From Vicinamibacteraceae bacterium (GTDB lineage: Bacteria > Acidobacteriota > Vicinamibacteria > Vicinamibacterales > JAFNAJ01): a DNA stretch of 34,876 bases. The notes under the pieces are model-generated. The model did no database searches, had not been told where the DNA came from, and was given only the letters and a program-made list of their open reading frames with translations. Within the stretch, counting starts at the first letter, position 1; each line of letters opens with the position of its first letter. Positions 1 to 9,852 of the stretch are shown piece after piece. The position numbers and the translations under genes are program-made. The stretch lies in the NCBI GenBank assembly GCA_023384595.1, contig JAHDVQ010000016.1:1-34876 (forward strand), given 5' to 3'.

Positions 1-850
1 GCAGAATGCGGTCGAGCGTGGCGGCGGCGCGCGTGACGGGCAGGTTGCTGATGTAGAAGTGGCGCACGCCGAGGTCCGCGAGCTGGCGCAGCGTGCGGGC
101 GCAAATCTCCTCGGCTGTCGCGCCCGCGGCAAACTCCGCGGCGATGGCCTCGACGGGCACCGGCATGAAGCCGCGAAGCAGCGCGAGCGTCTGCGGATTG
201 GCGCTGCGGTAGAAGAACACGCCGAAGACCCCCTCGAGTCCGAGGCCGAGCCGCCGGGCCTCGGCGAGGTAGCGCTCCACGCGCGCCGCGTCGTGGTGCG
301 AGACCACCTGGGTCAGGTAGAAGTCCGCCGTGGCGTGGGCCTCGAGCAGGAAGCCGACCTGCCGGGCGGCATCGGAGTGCGGGTTGGCCCAGCCGCCCAG
401 TGCCAGCCCGGGCTGCCGCCGGCGAATCAGCTCCCGGAGCTGCCACGCATGCGCGAGGGCCCGCGGCGGTCCCACGGACCGGTCGCCCCCGAGCACGACG
501 AGGGCCGGGAACCCCTGTTCTACCGCGCGGTCGGCGTACGACAAGCAGTAGTCGAGCGAGTGTTTCGCGGTCAGGAACGGGACCACGCGCGCGCGCGGGA
601 CGTCGGCGCCGAGGTTGATCGTGAGGTGGCGGAGGTTGTCCTCCTCGTGTGAGCCGACGGCGCTGTCGGTGAGGCAGACGAACGAGCCGCGCCGGGTGAG
701 GCTTCGGACGGCGTGGTACGTGTCGATCCAGGCGTCGATGCCGGCGTGCGCGCTGAGCTCCGCCCTGGGCGGGCGGAGCTCGGCGGCGATCACGCGGTCC
801 TCGGACCGCAGCGCGTCGGCCAGCGACCGATCGGGGCGCGGTGTGGACAC
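1..850 (-). CDS. Methylenetetrahydrofolate reductase-family protein (partial, C-terminus off the window)
   Basis: Minus-strand translation from GTG at 850: VSTPRPDRSLADALRSEDRVIAAELRPPRAELSAHAGIDAWIDTYHAVRSLTRRGSFVCLTDSAVGSHEEDNLRHLTINLGADVPRARVVPFLTAKHSLDYCL...GVRHFYISNLPVTRAAATLDRIL. Resembles the MTHFR TIM-barrel family. Open to the window edge, so absent from the ORF track. Starts 6 nt after the stop of the upstream gene. Confidence 0.7.
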   Translation of the reverse strand, partial: MSTPRPDRSLADALRSEDRVIAAELRPPRAELSAHAGIDAWIDTYHAVRSLTRRGSFVCLTDSAVGSHEEDNLRHLTINLGADVPRARVVPFLTAKHSLDYCLSYADRAVEQGFPALVVLGGDRSVGPPRALAHAWQLRELIRRRQPGLALGGWANPHSDAARQVGFLLEAHATADFYLTQVVSHHDAARVERYLAEARRLGLGLEGVFGVFFYRSANPQTLALLRGFMPVPVEAIAAEFAAGATAEEICARTLRQLADLGVRHFYISNLPVTRAAATLDRIL

Positions 851-856
851 TCCGGC

Positions 857-1639
857 TTACTTCTTCTTCACCTTGTAGCCCGCCGGCACCGTGAACATGT
901 CGTCGGCGATCGGGGCGTCGCTGACGGTGGTGACGGTGTTCGACAGCGTGGTGTTGCCCATCTTCCGCATCATGGCGGCCATCATGCCCTCGCCCTCGAA
1001 GGAGATGGAGAGCACCGACTCGAGCGGCAGGCCCGCGTCGGCCATGAGCTTGTAGGCCTGCGCCATGCCGCGGGCGTTGCCGGCCTGCGCCTTGGCGGCT
1101 CGCGGATCGCCGAGGAAGAGCCCTCGCTCGGCCATCGTGGCGAAGTAGGCGGCGTAGTCGGCGGCGCCGGGGGCGTCCTTGCTCACGAAGACGGGACCGG
1201 AAATCACGACGCGCATCCCGGCCATGGGCGATCCCTGTTCGCCGGACATCGGCACGGCGATCTTCACGTCGTAGCCGGTGGCCTCGAAGCCGGCGATGGT
1301 CTTTGTCTGGCCGTTCGGCGTGACGCTCGCGGTGATGTCGTCGAGGCCGATCTTGGCGAGTTCGGTGCTCACCTCGCCCATGTCACTCACCTCGGCCTCG
1401 CGCTTGTCGGGATTCAGCTGGATGAACTGGCGCGCATCGAGGTCGGTAATGGTGATGGTCTTCTTGCCGCGGAAGGTGGCCTCGGCGCGGGACTTGTTGC
1501 CCTTGACGTAGGTGACCACCTGCCCGTCGCCCTGCATGCCGAGGGCCTTGCCGGTGGAAGTCGAAGTCAGCGTCACCTGGGCGCCCGCCGGCACGGCGAG
1601 GGCGAGGCAAATCGTCAGCGTACCCAACACACGTCGCAT
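857..1639 (-). CDS. Exported protein of unknown function (DUF4412-like), N-terminal signal peptide
   Basis: MRRVLGTLTICLALAVPAGAQVTLTSTSTGKALGMQGDGQVVTYVKGNKSRAEATFRGKK...; the start at 1639 gives a clean signal peptide, and the upstream extension in the ORF track looks non-coding. Confidence 0.65.
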   Translation of the reverse strand: MRRVLGTLTICLALAVPAGAQVTLTSTSTGKALGMQGDGQVVTYVKGNKSRAEATFRGKKTITITDLDARQFIQLNPDKREAEVSDMGEVSTELAKIGLDDITASVTPNGQTKTIAGFEATGYDVKIAVPMSGEQGSPMAGMRVVISGPVFVSKDAPGAADYAAYFATMAERGLFLGDPRAAKAQAGNARGMAQAYKLMADAGLPLESVLSISFEGEGMMAAMMRKMGNTTLSNTVTTVSDAPIADDMFTVPAGYKVKKK

Positions 1640-1706
1640 TCTGTGTTCTCCTGTGGGGGTGGCTCGAACGGGCGGCGGTGGCCCCGCGTTCGTGGGCTGG
1701 GATGGA

Positions 1707-1715
1707 GTATACAAT
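1707..1715. promoter_or_regulatory. Candidate overlapping divergent -10 elements (minus TATACT, plus TACAAT)
   Basis: AGTATACAAT in the divergent gap: minus strand reads TATACT (1707-1712), plus strand reads TACAAT (1710-1715). No convincing -35 on either side. Confidence 0.35.
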
Positions 1716-1813
1716 AGGGCTTCCGCTCCCCCGCGCGAGCAGTGTTCCAGCCGTCATGGCGGCGCCGTCTCTCGAGATTTCGGGCAGCGGGCGACGTGGC
1801 GGCCGAAGGTCGA

Positions 1814-4102
1814 ATGATGGACTCACAGCACAGCGAGCCGCCGGCGGGAGCCCCTCGGGCGGGGACGTCTCCGAGCCCCGCGTGGGTCGCCTCCGAGGAC
1901 CTGACGCGCGCGGTGCTCGACAACGCCACCGACATCATCTACACCCTCGACCTCGAGGGCCGCTTCGTGTTCATCAACCGGGCGGGCGAACGTCTGCTCG
2001 GTTATTCGGCGGGCGAGCTGCAGGCGATGAGCGTGCACGACCTCGCGGCGCCCGAGACGGGCGACCTGACGCGGCGGATGCTGCGGCGCAAGCTCGAAGG
2101 CGAGGAGCAGACGCTCTACGAGCTCGAGGTCGTGGCCCGCGACGGCCGCCGCATCCCGCTCGAGGTGAACTCGCGCCTCGTGCACCGCGAGGGCGTGCCC
2201 GTTGGCGTCCAGGCGGTCGCCCGTGACGTGAGCGACCGCCGCCGCGCGGAGGACGCGCTGCGGCATGGCGAGGAGCGATTCCGCATCCTCGTCGAGAACG
2301 CGAGCGAGGGCATCTGCCTGCTCGCGCCCGATGGGGTCATCTTCTACGCCAGCCGGCCGGCCAGCCGCATCCTCGGCTCCGGCCTGCAGGATCTCGTCGG
2401 CCGTCAGGCCGTCGACATGGTGCACGAGGAGGACCGCGAGCGCCTGGCCTGGATCGTGGCCGACTGCCTGAGCAAGCCAGGCATTCCGGTGCACGCCGAC
2501 TGCCGCGTGCGCCACCGGGAAGGGACCTGGCGTCACATCGAGGGCGTCGGCGTCAATCGCCTCGACCACCCGGCGCTCGGCGCCATCGTCATCAACTTCC
2601 GCGACGTCACCGAGCGCCGCGAGGCCATCCGCGCGCTCAAGGAGAGCGAGGAGCGCTTCCGGGCCGTGTTCGAGTCGTCGATGCTCGGCATCGCGCACGT
2701 CGACCCCGCGGGCCGCATCCTCGACGCCAACCCCGCCATTGCCCGCATCTCGGGGTACGCCATCGAGGATCTGCGGGGCCGCCGGATGACCGACTTCGCA
2801 CACCCCGACGATCTGGAGGCGGTGAAGGGTGACTTCTCCACGCTCCTGCGGGGCGAGTCCGACACCTATCGCGCGGAGCGCCGTTACACGGTGCGCGACG
2901 GCACGGTGCTCTGGGCCGACGTCTCGGCCTCGGCCGTGCGCGACGAGCACGGCAACCTGCGCTTCACGATCGTGATGCTCGAGAACATCACCGAGCGCAA
3001 GCGCGCCGAGCGCGACCTGGTCGAGACCAACGAGCGGCTCTCGGTCTGGGTCGAGGAGCTCGAGCAGCGGACGCGGGAGATCACCCTGCTCGGCGAGCTG
3101 GGCGAGCTGCTGCAGGCCTGCCGCACGACGTCGGAAGCCTACGGCGTCGTGGGCCCGATGGCGGCGCAGATGTTCCCCCGGACGGGCGGCGTGCTCGCGG
3201 TGGTGACCGAGGACGGCACCGCCCTCGAGGCCGTGGCGTCATGGGGCGGCGCGATGCTCCCGGCGCCCTCGGCCATCGACGACTGCTGGGCCATCCGCCG
3301 CAGCCGCGTCCACGTGGTCACCAACGTCGTCGACGGGCTCGTGTGCCGCCACCTGGCGGACTGGATCGATCGGCCCTACCTGTGCGTGCCGATCATGGCG
3401 CACGGCGAGCTGATCGGACTCTTCACGGTGTTCTTCGAGGGGGTGGGCGGCAAGATCGAGAACCAGCGCCGGCTGGCGGTCACCGTCGGGGAGCACATCG
3501 GCCTGGCGGTGGCCAACCTGCGTCTGCAGGAGACGCTCCGCAGCCAGTCGATCCGGGATCCGCTCACCGGACTCTTCAACCGGCGCTACATGGAGGAGTC
3601 GCTCGAGCGCGAGATGCGGCGCGCGGCGCGCGGCCAGCAGCCGGTCGGCATCATCATGGTCGACCTCGATCACTTCAAGGACTTCAACGATCGCCACGGC
3701 CACGGCGCGGGCGACGCGCTGCTGCAGGCGGTGGGGCAGCTGCTCCAGCGGAGCATTCGCGCCGAGGACATCGCGTGCCGCTACGGCGGTGAGGAGTTCA
3801 CGCTGATCCTGCCCGATGCCTCGCTCGCCGAGGCCCGGCAGCGTGCCGAGTACCTGTGCGATCTCGCGCGCCGACTCACCTTCGCCTACGCGGGGCAGAC
3901 GCTCGGCCCCGTCTCGATGTCGGCGGGCGTGGCGATCTTCCCGAATCACGGACCCACGGCCGACACGGTGCTCCGCGCGGCCGACCTCGCGCTCTACAGC
4001 GCCAAGGCCGAGGGGCGCAACCGCGTGGTCGTGAGCCGTGCCGGCGCGCTCCTGCTGGGCGAGGAGGCGGTCACGCCTCAACTGCGCGAGTTCGACGAGT
4101 GA
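1814..4102 (+). CDS. Multi-sensor diguanylate cyclase (PAS-PAS-PAS-GAF-GGDEF)
   Basis: Three PAS/PAC repeats ending in RDVSDRRRAE, RDVTERREA and ENITERKRAE; GAF region; GGDEF domain with YGGEEF and RAED exactly five residues upstream (I-site). The ORF opens at 1742; ATG at 1814 is preferred. Confidence 0.9.
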   Translation: MMDSQHSEPPAGAPRAGTSPSPAWVASEDLTRAVLDNATDIIYTLDLEGRFVFINRAGERLLGYSAGELQAMSVHDLAAPETGDLTRRMLRRKLEGEEQTLYELEVVARDGRRIPLEVNSRLVHREGVPVGVQAVARDVSDRRRAEDALRHGEERFRILVENASEGICLLAPDGVIFYASRPASRILGSGLQDLVGRQAVDMVHEEDRERLAWIVADCLSKPGIPVHADCRVRHREGTWRHIEGVGVNRLDHPALGAIVINFRDVTERREAIRALKESEERFRAVFESSMLGIAHVDPAGRILDANPAIARISGYAIEDLRGRRMTDFAHPDDLEAVKGDFSTLLRGESDTYRAERRYTVRDGTVLWADVSASAVRDEHGNLRFTIVMLENITERKRAERDLVETNERLSVWVEELEQRTREITLLGELGELLQACRTTSEAYGVVGPMAAQMFPRTGGVLAVVTEDGTALEAVASWGGAMLPAPSAIDDCWAIRRSRVHVVTNVVDGLVCRHLADWIDRPYLCVPIMAHGELIGLFTVFFEGVGGKIENQRRLAVTVGEHIGLAVANLRLQETLRSQSIRDPLTGLFNRRYMEESLEREMRRAARGQQPVGIIMVDLDHFKDFNDRHGHGAGDALLQAVGQLLQRSIRAEDIACRYGGEEFTLILPDASLAEARQRAEYLCDLARRLTFAYAGQTLGPVSMSAGVAIFPNHGPTADTVLRAADLALYSAKAEGRNRVVVSRAGALLLGEEAVTPQLREFDE

Positions 4103-4111
4103 GCCGGCCCG

Positions 4112-4139
4112 CCGGGACGCCGCGCGCGCGGCGTCCCGG
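4112..4139. terminator. 28-nt perfect palindrome between convergent genes; candidate bidirectional terminator or hairpin
   Basis: CCGGGACGCCGCGCGCGCGGCGTCCCGG, 14 bp self-complementary, lies in the 46-nt gap between the convergent stops at 4102 and 4149. No U-tract. Confidence 0.5.
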
Positions 4140-4148
4140 GCGGCGCGC

Positions 4149-6398
4149 TCAGTTGGTGGCCGGGGTCCGCGCCTCGGGTGCGAGCGTCCGCAGCACGAAG
4201 TCGAACATCATCTGGCGCATGTGCCTGGCCAGCCGCGGGTCGGTCACGCCGTGCCGCGATTTCGGGTAGATCATCAGCTCGAAGGGCTTGCCGGCGCGCT
4301 GCAGCTCGTAGGCGAACTGCATGGTGTTCTGCGCGTGCACGTTGTCGTCGATGGCGCCGTGCACGAGCAGCAGGTCGCCGTGCAGGTTCTTCGCGGCCTT
4401 CGACGGCGCCGTCCGCGCGTAGCCCTCCGCGTTGTTCTGCGGCAGCCGCATGTAACGCTCCGTGTAGATGGAGTCGTAGAGGCGCCAGTCGGTCACCGAT
4501 CCGCCCGCGATGCCCATGCGGAACCGCGTGCTGTGCGTGAGCGCGTAGCTCACCATGAAGCCGCCGTAGCTCCACCCGTTGATGCCGATGCGCGACGCGT
4601 CCACCCACGGGTGCGAGGTGAGCCAGTCGAGCCCCTCCTCGATGTCGGCCAGCTCCGTTTCGCCCAGCCGCTTGTAGGCCGCCCACGCCGACTCGGCCCC
4701 CTTGCCGCTGGCCGACCGGTTGTCGCACACCCACACCACGATGCCGTGCTGCGCGAGCATCTGGTTGTACAGCCCGTTGACGCCGGTCCACGCGTTGCGG
4801 ACCTGGGGGGCGTGAGGCCCGGCGTAGGTGTGCTGATAGACGGGGTACTTCTTCGACGGATCGAAGTCGGGCGGCTTGATGAGCATCGCCTCCATCACGA
4901 ACCCGTCGCGCGTCGTCACCTGCACGAACTCCGGCGTGCTCATCGCGTACCGGGTGAGCGCCTCGATGCGGTTCTCGTCGATGAGGCGCACCTCGCGGCC
5001 GTCGGCCGCGTGCAGGCGCAGCTGCGGCGGCGTCGTCACGTCGCTCCAGGTGTCGAGAAACAGTGAATACGAGGGGTTGAAGCGCACCGAGTGCGTGCCC
5101 GCGCGCTCGGTGAGCCGGCGAAGGCCCGTGCCGTCGAGGCCCACACGATAGAGGTCGCTCCCGATGTGGCTCCGCTCGGTGCCCGAGAAGTAGACGCTGC
5201 CGCTCGTCTCGTCCACGCCGTGCAGCGTGCGCGCCTCCCACTTCCCGTCGGTGACCTGCCGCACGAGCGTGCCGTCGGCCTTGTAGTGATACAGGTGCTG
5301 CCAGCCGTTCCGCTCCGAGAACCACAGGAACGTCCCGTCATCGAGCCACTCAGGGTCGCCGTTGACCGACACCCAGGCCTTCGTCGTCTCGCGCAGCAGC
5401 GTGCGGACCGAGCCGGTGCGCGGATCGCCGAGGTTCAAATCGAGCCAGGTCTGCTCGCGGTCCTGCACCTGGAAGACGACCGAGGCGCCATCGGGCTTCC
5501 AGTCGACGCTCACGACGAGGGGCTCCACCGGGGTGTAGCGGGCCAGGTCCATCCACGTCACCGCGCCGCCCGCGGCGCCGACCACGCCCACGCGCGCCAC
5601 CGGGTTCGGATCGCCCGCCTTCGGGTAGCCGAAGACCTCGAGCGCCGGCCGCGTTGAGAGGTCGTCGATGAGCGTCATGTCGGGCACCCGCGCGAGGTCG
5701 AGCTGCAAGAAGGCCAGACGCTCCGAGTCGGGGCTCCACCAGAAGGCCCGGTAGCGCCCACGGCCGTAGATCTCCTCCTGGTAGACCCAGTCGAGGCGGC
5801 CGTTCAGCAGGCGCGCGTGCCCGTCAGTGGTGAGCTGGCGTTCGCGCCCGGCGCCGTCCACGACGAAGAGGTTGCCCTCGCGCGTGAAGGCCACGAGGCG
5901 GCCGTCGGGGCTGAAGGCCGGGTCGTGCTCCTCGCCCGGTGAGCTCGTGAGGCGGGTCAGATCCCCCGTCGCGATGGTGTACCGATAGAGGTCGCCGGCG
6001 ACGGCGACGAGCACGGCCGTCCGGCCGGTGTCGAACACCAGCCCCCGTATCGGCACGGCGCGGCGGGCCTCGTCGGCACCGATGCCCGGGATGCCGGCCA
6101 CCGCCTCGCGCACCTTCGCGACGTCGAGGAAGGGAGTGCTGCGGCCCGTCTGGGCGTCGACGCGCAGCAGGGCGCCGGGGACGTCCCCCTCGTCTGGCTT
6201 CGCCACCAAATAGGTGCGATCATCGAGCCACGCGACCACCGTGGTCGCCGTCCCCGCGAGCGCCGCGCGCTTGGCGGGGTCGTACAGGTCGTCGATGGTG
6301 AAGCGCTGCGAGCCGGCCTGCGCCGCCGCCTGAGAGGCGGTGAGGGCCAGCAGGGCAAGCGCGCAGACGATGCGGCTGGTCAGTGTCGTTGGTGCCAT
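4149..6398 (-). CDS. Secreted S9 prolyl oligopeptidase family protein, DPP IV-like
   Basis: MAPTTLTSRIVCALALLALTASQAAAQ signal peptide; beta-propeller DPPIV N-terminal domain; GINGWSYGGFMVSYAL nucleophile elbow; HGAIDDNVHAQNT and SRHGV for the Asp/His. The 1260-aa ORF in the track over-extends antisense to the next gene. Confidence 0.92.
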   Translation of the reverse strand: MAPTTLTSRIVCALALLALTASQAAAQAGSQRFTIDDLYDPAKRAALAGTATTVVAWLDDRTYLVAKPDEGDVPGALLRVDAQTGRSTPFLDVAKVREAVAGIPGIGADEARRAVPIRGLVFDTGRTAVLVAVAGDLYRYTIATGDLTRLTSSPGEEHDPAFSPDGRLVAFTREGNLFVVDGAGRERQLTTDGHARLLNGRLDWVYQEEIYGRGRYRAFWWSPDSERLAFLQLDLARVPDMTLIDDLSTRPALEVFGYPKAGDPNPVARVGVVGAAGGAVTWMDLARYTPVEPLVVSVDWKPDGASVVFQVQDREQTWLDLNLGDPRTGSVRTLLRETTKAWVSVNGDPEWLDDGTFLWFSERNGWQHLYHYKADGTLVRQVTDGKWEARTLHGVDETSGSVYFSGTERSHIGSDLYRVGLDGTGLRRLTERAGTHSVRFNPSYSLFLDTWSDVTTPPQLRLHAADGREVRLIDENRIEALTRYAMSTPEFVQVTTRDGFVMEAMLIKPPDFDPSKKYPVYQHTYAGPHAPQVRNAWTGVNGLYNQMLAQHGIVVWVCDNRSASGKGAESAWAAYKRLGETELADIEEGLDWLTSHPWVDASRIGINGWSYGGFMVSYALTHSTRFRMGIAGGSVTDWRLYDSIYTERYMRLPQNNAEGYARTAPSKAAKNLHGDLLLVHGAIDDNVHAQNTMQFAYELQRAGKPFELMIYPKSRHGVTDPRLARHMRQMMFDFVLRTLAPEARTPATN

Positions 6399-6491
6399 GA
6401 GCGGAATCCTGCCTCCAGTGTGGACCGGACGCCAGCAGATTCTGTCGGAAACCGCACGGCGCGTCCACCGGCGCAGAACAGGAGACTGCCG

Positions 6492-7880
6492 TTGCCACGC
6501 CTGACCTTCCTCGGGGCGGCTCGTACCGTCACCGGATCCAAGTACCTGCTCGAAGCCAACGGCGACAGGATCCTCGTCGACTGCGGGCTGTTCCAGGGGC
6601 TGAAGGAGCTTCGGCAGCGGAACTGGGAGCCGCTGCCCGTCGACGCCGCCTCGATCGACGTCGTCGTCCTCACGCACGCGCATCTCGACCACGTGGGCTA
6701 CCTGCCGCGGCTCGTCGCGGGAGGCTTCAAGGGCCGCGTGTTCTGCACGGCCGGCAGCGCCGATCTCGCGAAGGTGGTCCTGCCCGATGCGGGCCGGCTG
6801 CAGGAGGAGGACGCGAGGCAGGCCAACAAGCACGGGTACTCGAAGCACGATCCGGCGCTGCCGCTCTTCACCGAGACCGATGCCTACCGCGCCCTGACGC
6901 ATCTGCAGCCCGTCGGCTACGACCGATCGATGCCCGTCACTGCCGGCGTGACGGCGGAGTTCGTCAACGCGGGACACCTGCTCGGATCCTCGATCGTCCG
7001 GATGCGCGTGGCGGCCAACGGCAGCGAGCCCCTCACGCTGGTCTTCGGGGGCGACCTCGGACGCTACGACCGGCCCGTGCTGCCCGATCCCTCGCCGGTC
7101 ACCGAGGCCGACATCCTGCTGGCCGAGTCCACCTACGGCAACCGCATCCACGAGCCCGACGACGACGGCGAGGCGCTCGCGGAGATCATCAGGACGACCA
7201 TCGATCGCGGCGGACGGGTGATTGTGCCGGCCTTTGCCATCGGCCGCGTCGAGGAGGTCCTCTACTGGATCCGCCGGCTCGAGGAAGAACGCCGGATTCC
7301 GATCGTGCCCGTGTTCCTCGACAGTCCCATGGCGTCCGAGGCGCTGCGGTTCTATGCGGCGCGCTATCACGAACTCGATCCCGACATCCGTCCCGGCCGG
7401 CACGACGTCTCGGCGTTCGCCACGGCACGGTTCACCCAGGTCTCGTCGCCGCAGCAGTCGAAGGAGGTCATGCGCGCGCGCAAGCCCGCCGTCATCATCT
7501 CGTCGAGCGGCATGGCGACGGGCGGCCGCGTCCTGCACCACCTGAAGGAAGGCTTGCCCGATTCGCGCGTCACCGTGCTCTTTGTCGGCTACCAGGCGGC
7601 CGGCACGCGCGGGCGCGCCATGCTCGAGGGGGCCGACACGGTGAAGATTCACGGGCAGCTCGTGCCCGTCAACGCGCGCGTCGCCAAGCTCGATTCGATG
7701 TCGGCGCACGCCGATCAGCAGGAGATGCTGCGGTGGCTCGGGAGCTTCACTTCGCCGCCCCGCACCACCTACCTGGTGCACGGCGAGCCCGAGCCCATGG
7801 ACGCCCTCGGCGCCGAGATCCGCACGCGGCTCGGATGGGAGGTGCAAACGCCGGAGTATCTCGATGCGGTCGAGTTCTGA
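6492..7880 (+). CDS. Metallo-beta-lactamase/beta-CASP fold hydrolase (RNA-processing exonuclease family)
   Basis: LPRLTFLGAARTVTGSKYLLEANGDRILVDCGLFQG; THAHLDHVGYLP; SSSGMATGGRVLHHL; SMSAHADQQEML; YLVHGEPEPM. TTG start at 6492 preceded by AGGAG; the ORF-track start at 6420 is in the divergent intergenic region. Confidence 0.88.
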   Translation: MPRLTFLGAARTVTGSKYLLEANGDRILVDCGLFQGLKELRQRNWEPLPVDAASIDVVVLTHAHLDHVGYLPRLVAGGFKGRVFCTAGSADLAKVVLPDAGRLQEEDARQANKHGYSKHDPALPLFTETDAYRALTHLQPVGYDRSMPVTAGVTAEFVNAGHLLGSSIVRMRVAANGSEPLTLVFGGDLGRYDRPVLPDPSPVTEADILLAESTYGNRIHEPDDDGEALAEIIRTTIDRGGRVIVPAFAIGRVEEVLYWIRRLEEERRIPIVPVFLDSPMASEALRFYAARYHELDPDIRPGRHDVSAFATARFTQVSSPQQSKEVMRARKPAVIISSSGMATGGRVLHHLKEGLPDSRVTVLFVGYQAAGTRGRAMLEGADTVKIHGQLVPVNARVAKLDSMSAHADQQEMLRWLGSFTSPPRTTYLVHGEPEPMDALGAEIRTRLGWEVQTPEYLDAVEF

Positions 7881-9852
7881 CGACACGGCCGCCCGTCCGT
7901 ACCTGCTCGAGCGGGTGGACGATGCGGCCATTGTGCAGCTCTATGCCGACGGATTCGCGCAGCTGCCGCTTGCCGAGCGCCGGCTCGCATTCCACCTGGC
8001 CGAGGCGGCCATTGCCGGACGCGACATCTACTTCGATCAGCGGCACCGCCTGAACCTCGACGCGCGCGCGTTGCTCGAGGCGCTCGTCACCTCGGAGGCC
8101 GCGCTTCGTCCCGTGACGGCGCGGGAGCTCTGGCGCTATACGAAGTTGTTCTGGCTCAACTCGGGACCGTACAACGCGCACACCGCCCGCAAGTTCGTCC
8201 TGGGGCTCACGCGGGAGGCTCTCGACGAGGCCGTGGCCGCCGCAGCCGCTGCGGGAGCGGCGCTGCCGCGTCGCGAGGGCGAGGGGATCGGCCAGTTGCT
8301 CGATCGGCTGGCGCCGTTCCTGCTGGACCCCGCCGTCGATCCGGTCGTGACGAACAAGAACCCCGAGAACGGGGAGGACATCCTCGTCGCGAGCGCCTCC
8401 AACCTGTACGAGGGCGTGACGCTCGCCGATCTGGCGACCTTCGAGGAGCGCCACCCCCTCAACTCGCGCATCGTGCGGCGCGACGGGACGATCGTCGAAG
8501 AGGTCTACCGCGTCGGGGGACGCTGCGGGGCCGCCATCGAGGCCGTCGTCGCGCACCTCGAGGCCGCGCGCGAGGACGCGACGCCCGCCATGCGTCTGGC
8601 GCTCGACGCACTGGTGCGCTATTACCGCACGGGCGAGGACGACGACCGGCGGGCGTACGACATCGCCTGGGCCGCCGACACCCGGTCGCCCGTCGACACC
8701 GTCAACGGGTTCATCGAGGTCTATCTCGACCCGCGCGGGCAGAAGGGCGCCTGGGAAGCGCTGGTCTGCCATGTGAACGAGGAGAAGACCCGGCTGGTCG
8801 AGGCCATTGCCGCCAACGCCGCCTGGTTCGAGGCGCACCTGCCCTGCCGTGCCGAGTTCCGCCGCGACCGGGTAGTCGGCATGGCGGCACGGGCCATCGA
8901 CGTCATCGTGGAGACAGGCGAGGCAGGCCCGCTCACCGCCATCGGGATCAACCTGCCCAACGACGAGGTCATTCGCGAGCGGCACGGGTCGAAGTCGGTG
9001 CTGCTCGCCAACGTGGTCGAGGCCTACGAGCGATCGACGCCGCCTGAGTTCCGCCGCGAGTTCGCGTGGACCGACGAGGAAGTGGACCGCGCCGAGCGGT
9101 TCGGCGCGCTGGCGCAGGAGCTCCACACGCACCTGCACGAGGTGCTCGGCCACGGATCGGGCCGTCTGTCGCCGTCGCTCACCGCCTCGCCGCAGGCCTA
9201 CCTGAAAGAGCACTACTCGTCGCTCGAGGAGACGAGGGCCGACCTGGTCGCCCTCTACTTCATCGCCGATCCCCGGCTCGTCGAGCTCGGCGTCGTCGAG
9301 GCCGGCGAGCATGCGGCGGTGGCGAGGACCGCCTACGAGGCGTTCGTACGCGCGGCGCTCGTGCAACTGCGGCGCGTCCGCACCGGCAGCCAGCTCGAGG
9401 AAGATCACATGCGCAACCGGCAGGCCGTCACTCACTGGCTGATGGCCCGGGAGGCCGGCGTCGTCCGACGCCGCCGCGAGGGACGCACCTGCTACGTGGT
9501 CGAGGACGTCGAGCGGATGCGGCAGGGCGTGGCCGAGATGTTCGCCGAGGTGCAGCGCATCAAGTCGGAGGGCGACTACGATGCGGGACGGCGTCTCTTC
9601 GAGACCTTCGGCGTCTCGTTCGACCCGGCGCTGCGCGACGAAGTGGTGGCGCGCGTCGAGCGTATCGGCCTTCCGTCGTACACGGGCTTCGTAATGCCGA
9701 CGCTCGAGGCGACGCGCGACGCGACGGGGGCCGTCGTCGACGTGACGATCTCCTATTCCTGCGACTTCGCCGCGCAGATGCTCGACTACTCGCGGCGCTC
9801 ACCGCTGCGGCACCCCGCGGCCGCGCCGGCATCGTTATGCGGACCGCGGTGA
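7864..9852 (+). CDS. M49-family metallopeptidase (dipeptidyl peptidase III-like), cytoplasmic
   Basis: HEVLGHGSGRLS (HExxGH-type zinc motif) and EETRADLVALYF second zinc ligand motif, as in M49; no signal peptide. Overlaps the previous CDS by 17 nt. Confidence 0.87.
   Translation: MRSSSDDTAARPYLLERVDDAAIVQLYADGFAQLPLAERRLAFHLAEAAIAGRDIYFDQRHRLNLDARALLEALVTSEAALRPVTARELWRYTKLFWLNSGPYNAHTARKFVLGLTREALDEAVAAAAAAGAALPRREGEGIGQLLDRLAPFLLDPAVDPVVTNKNPENGEDILVASASNLYEGVTLADLATFEERHPLNSRIVRRDGTIVEEVYRVGGRCGAAIEAVVAHLEAAREDATPAMRLALDALVRYYRTGEDDDRRAYDIAWAADTRSPVDTVNGFIEVYLDPRGQKGAWEALVCHVNEEKTRLVEAIAANAAWFEAHLPCRAEFRRDRVVGMAARAIDVIVETGEAGPLTAIGINLPNDEVIRERHGSKSVLLANVVEAYERSTPPEFRREFAWTDEEVDRAERFGALAQELHTHLHEVLGHGSGRLSPSLTASPQAYLKEHYSSLEETRADLVALYFIADPRLVELGVVEAGEHAAVARTAYEAFVRAALVQLRRVRTGSQLEEDHMRNRQAVTHWLMAREAGVVRRRREGRTCYVVEDVERMRQGVAEMFAEVQRIKSEGDYDAGRRLFETFGVSFDPALRDEVVARVERIGLPSYTGFVMPTLEATRDATGAVVDVTISYSCDFAAQMLDYSRRSPLRHPAAAPASLCGPR

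Noticed and set aside
6399-7931. N-terminal ~500 aa of the 1260-aa minus ORF (4149-7931)
   Set aside because: Antisense to the beta-CASP hydrolase gene; the S9 peptidase has a clean signal peptide starting at 6398.
9066-9836. N-terminal extension of the 988-aa HEAT/cyclophilin ORF
   Set aside because: Out-of-frame overlap with the M49 gene (Arg-rich noise); a signal peptide starts at 9837.
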